Part shown: positions 6,824 to 7,060 of the stretch, piece by piece
How the letters are laid out: each line of letters starts with the position of its first letter
Position numbering within the stretch: the stretch's first letter is position 1
Assembly: GCA_946481475.1 (NCBI GenBank)
Contig: CAMLOB010000196.1
Span: 1-7,060, forward strand
Direction of reading: 5' to 3'
Length of the DNA: 7,060 nucleotides
Source: an uncultured Chlorobiota bacterium
GTDB taxonomy: Bacteria; Bacteroidota; Kapaibacteriia; OLB7
The notes under the pieces: model-generated
Database searches by the model: none
What the model was told of the DNA's origin: nothing
Seen by the model: the letters and a program-made list of their open reading frames with translations, nothing else
Translations under genes and position numbers: made by a program

Positions 6824-6838
6824 CGATGCCACGCATCG
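6824..6838 (-). other. Perfect 6-bp hairpin in the valS leader
   Basis: On the minus strand CGATGC-GTG-GCATCG is a perfect inverted repeat with a 3-base loop. Its 3' arm ends 9 bases before the valS ATG at 6814, where a ribosome binding site would normally lie, and its loop is the alternative GTG start at 6830-6832. It argues against use of the GTG and may influence initiation. Confidence 0.4.
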
Positions 6839-6848
6839 GGTTGCCTGA

Positions 6849-6876
6849 AAAAGTTATCGTCGATGTGGTATAAAAA
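6849..6876 (-). promoter_or_regulatory. Tentative valS promoter of Bacteroidota type
   Basis: TAACTTTT at 6849-6856 (minus strand) matches seven of eight positions of the Bacteroidota -7 element TAnnTTTG. A T-rich stretch at 6872-6876, 15 bases upstream, is a poor match to the -33 TTTG. It sits just after the upstream terminator and about 34 bases before the valS ATG. The location is sensible; the match is weak. Confidence 0.22.
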
Positions 6877-6905
6877 CGGGACGTGATTCTTCGGAGCACA
6901 TCCCG
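6872..6905 (-). terminator. Intrinsic terminator upstream of valS
   Basis: On the minus strand CGGGATGTG (6905-6897) pairs with CACGTCCCG (6885-6877) in a 9-bp stem with an 11-base loop, followed at once by five T residues (6876-6872). The one non-Watson-Crick position is G-U in minus-strand RNA but C-A in plus-strand RNA, so the signal is directional. It begins 5 bases after a TAA stop at 6911-6913, as expected for the end of an upstream gene. The alternative is an attenuator in a long valS leader. Confidence 0.65.
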
Positions 6906-6910
6906 GATAA

Positions 6911-7060
6911 TTACATTGTCTGTGCGAAGAGAAACGTGCGGTTGCCGAAGTGAGTCAGTTTGATGAAACGCCTCTTCTCCGACCTGCAGATCTCCGTCGA
7001 CAGACATCCGTCAAAAAGAAAGGGGGAAGATACGGAACGCCTCAAAACAAACAGTCCGGA
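6911..7060 (-). CDS. Possible C-terminal end of an unknown protein, cut by right edge
   Basis: A minus-strand frame is open from the right edge to a TAA at 6911-6913 (49 codons plus stop), ending 'FIKLTHFGNRTFLFAQTM'. The last 30 codons mostly end in G or C, as in the confident genes, while the first 19 do not. A good terminator follows 5 bases after the stop. I do not recognise the product. A plus-strand frame starting at ATG 6963 ('MKRLFSDLQISVDRHPSK...') is open to the same edge and competes with this call; its codon third positions coincide with those of the minus frame, so composition alone does not separate them. The terminator and the extension of the composition signal beyond the plus-strand ATG favour the minus strand. 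Confidence 0.4.
   Translation of the reverse strand, partial: SGLFVLRRSVSSPFLFDGCLSTEICRSEKRRFIKLTHFGNRTFLFAQTM

Noticed and set aside
6732..7007. A 91-codon minus-strand frame overlapping the start of valS.
   Set aside because: It runs through the terminator and into valS in another frame, with no family resemblance.
6963..7060. Plus-strand frame starting 'MKRLFSDLQ', open to the right edge, possibly a gene divergent from valS.
   Set aside because: Only 32 codons are visible, there is an in-frame TGA shortly upstream, and the directional minus-strand terminator next to it favours the opposite strand. It cannot be fully excluded.
6815..7060. T-box or other known riboswitch in the valS leader.
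   Set aside because: No T-box core sequence is visible, and the group is not known for T-boxes.

Overview
The window reads as a stretch of chromosome from a moderately GC-rich member of the Bacteroidota/Chlorobi (FCB) group. The evidence is the start sites, which mostly lack Shine-Dalgarno sequences, the many short lipoproteins with Bacteroidota-style starts (for example a 'CSRIYLP' mature end), a DUF6252-like lipoprotein, and the style of the valyl-tRNA synthetase. The exact lineage (Kapabacteria or Ignavibacteria-like would fit) is an inference; no rRNA or other strong marker is present.

All confident genes lie on the minus strand, so the biological order runs from right to left. At the right edge (about 6911-7060) there may be the 3' end of an upstream gene. 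It is followed by a good intrinsic terminator (6872-6905), so valS probably starts its own transcription unit. valS (4070-6814) encodes a complete cytoplasmic valyl-tRNA synthetase. Downstream come five predicted exported proteins: a small DUF6252-like lipoprotein (3493-3990), a GH114/TM1410-like lipoprotein (2364-3395), an MltB-type lytic transglycosylase (1278-2270), a small glycine-rich lipoprotein that may form beta structure at the outer membrane (549-1241), and the N-terminal part of an M1-family metallopeptidase with a signal peptide (1-516, cut by the left edge). Gaps between genes are 79, 97, 93, 36 and 32 bases. The last three genes could be co-transcribed; weak hairpins with T-runs after two stop codons may reduce read-through.

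Functionally the window pairs one translation gene with a run of envelope proteins: wall remodelling (MltB type), possible polysaccharide binding or cleavage (GH114-like), exported peptide breakdown (M1), and two lipoproteins of unknown role. I see no mobile element, CRISPR array, tRNA, rRNA or phage gene. I did not find a convincing new multi-gene system. The points most worth a second look are the GH114-like protein, which lacks a conserved acidic residue in its key motif; the unusual first residue of the valS HIGH motif; and RNA hairpins around valS and after the DUF6252-like gene.
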